Notes under the pieces: model-generated | Seen by the model: only the letters and a program-made list of their open reading frames with translations | Told to the model about the DNA's origin: nothing | Database searches by the model: none | Position numbers and translations under genes: made by a program | Source: Dethiobacter sp. | GTDB lineage: Bacteria > Bacillota > Dethiobacteria > DTU022 | Direction: 5' to 3' | Assembly (NCBI GenBank): GCA_018333405.1 | Contig: JAGXSR010000027.1 | Location: 1-5,590 of the forward strand | DNA length: 5,590 bases | In this document: piece after piece, positions 5,481 to 5,590 of the stretch | Position numbering within the stretch: the stretch's first letter is position 1 | How the letters are laid out: each line of letters starts with the position of its first letter

Positions 5481-5590
5481 GACTTCAGCAGTAAACTGGC
5501 CAGTCAAACAGGGGGACCGGGATCTGGCGAAAGCCTGGCCAAACAGCCCGCTTAAGTACCCCCCCGGGGTTACTTGCGCCAAATTGACTT
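5481..5590 (+). promoter_or_regulatory. Structured 5' leader RNA, class unknown (partial)
   Basis: At least 110 bases follow the promoter without a credible reading frame, and they can fold extensively. AGTCAA (5502-5507) pairs with TTGACT (5584-5589). Within that closing stem are nested GGGGG (5511-5515) with the C-run 5559-5565, CGGG (5518-5521) with CCCG (5547-5550), and GGC-GAAA-GCC (5526-5535) capped by a GNRA tetraloop. Alternatively AAGTA-CCCC pairs with GGGG-T-TACTT (5554-5575) as its own hairpin, which competes for the same C-run. In related genomes ileS with a T-box often follows divIVA, so a T-box is possible, but no diagnostic T-box sequence is in view. I do not recognise a known riboswitch class. 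The element is cut by the window edge. Confidence 0.45.

Noticed and set aside
5521..5523. ATC as the isoleucine specifier codon of a T-box
   Set aside because: The surrounding bases do not show the expected specifier-loop context, and the decisive antiterminator sequence would lie beyond the window. The T-box idea therefore rests on synteny alone.

Overview
The window reads as a chromosomal segment from an anaerobic, probably spore-capable Bacillota (a Clostridia-like lineage). Three things point that way. The left end carries an oxygen-sensitive class III ribonucleotide reductase pair. The rest is the conserved Gram-positive ylm-divIVA neighbourhood. A near-ideal sporulation-type sigma-H promoter lies in front of divIVA. 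All genes are on the + strand and base composition looks even throughout, with no mobile element, CRISPR array, tRNA or rRNA visible. The species cannot be named from this sequence.

Layout. Positions 2-430 hold the C-terminal end of nrdD (zinc ribbon and glycyl-radical site), overlapping nrdG (427-966), its radical-SAM activase, by 4 bases. After a 48-base gap comes pgeF/ylmD (1015-1863), a peptidoglycan-precursor editing enzyme. It is coupled through a TTGA overlap to a 378-residue single-pass membrane protein resembling HlyD-type adaptors (1860-2996). After an 87-base gap with an inverted repeat come ylmE (PLP homeostasis, 3084-3761), ylmG (YggT-family membrane protein, 3782-4072), ylmH (S4-domain RNA-binding protein, 4094 or 4079 to 4867), and divIVA (4939-5409). 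The last 180 bases hold a sigma-A-like promoter and the start of a structured, apparently untranslated leader that runs off the edge. By synteny the next gene is expected to be ileS, but it is not in view.

How the genes fit together. NrdDG supply dNTPs without oxygen. The remaining cluster joins cell-wall precursor quality control (PgeF), PLP balance (YlmE), ribosome rescue or RNA binding (YlmH), membrane protein YlmG and the polar or septal scaffold DivIVA. sepF, which in Bacillus subtilis lies between ylmE and ylmG, is absent: only 20 bases separate those genes here. Most of the window is a recognisable conserved region. The best leads are the sigma-H-like promoter of divIVA, the missing sepF, the HlyD-like protein within a division cluster, the unusual start signals of ylmG and ylmH, and the switch-like leader at the right end.
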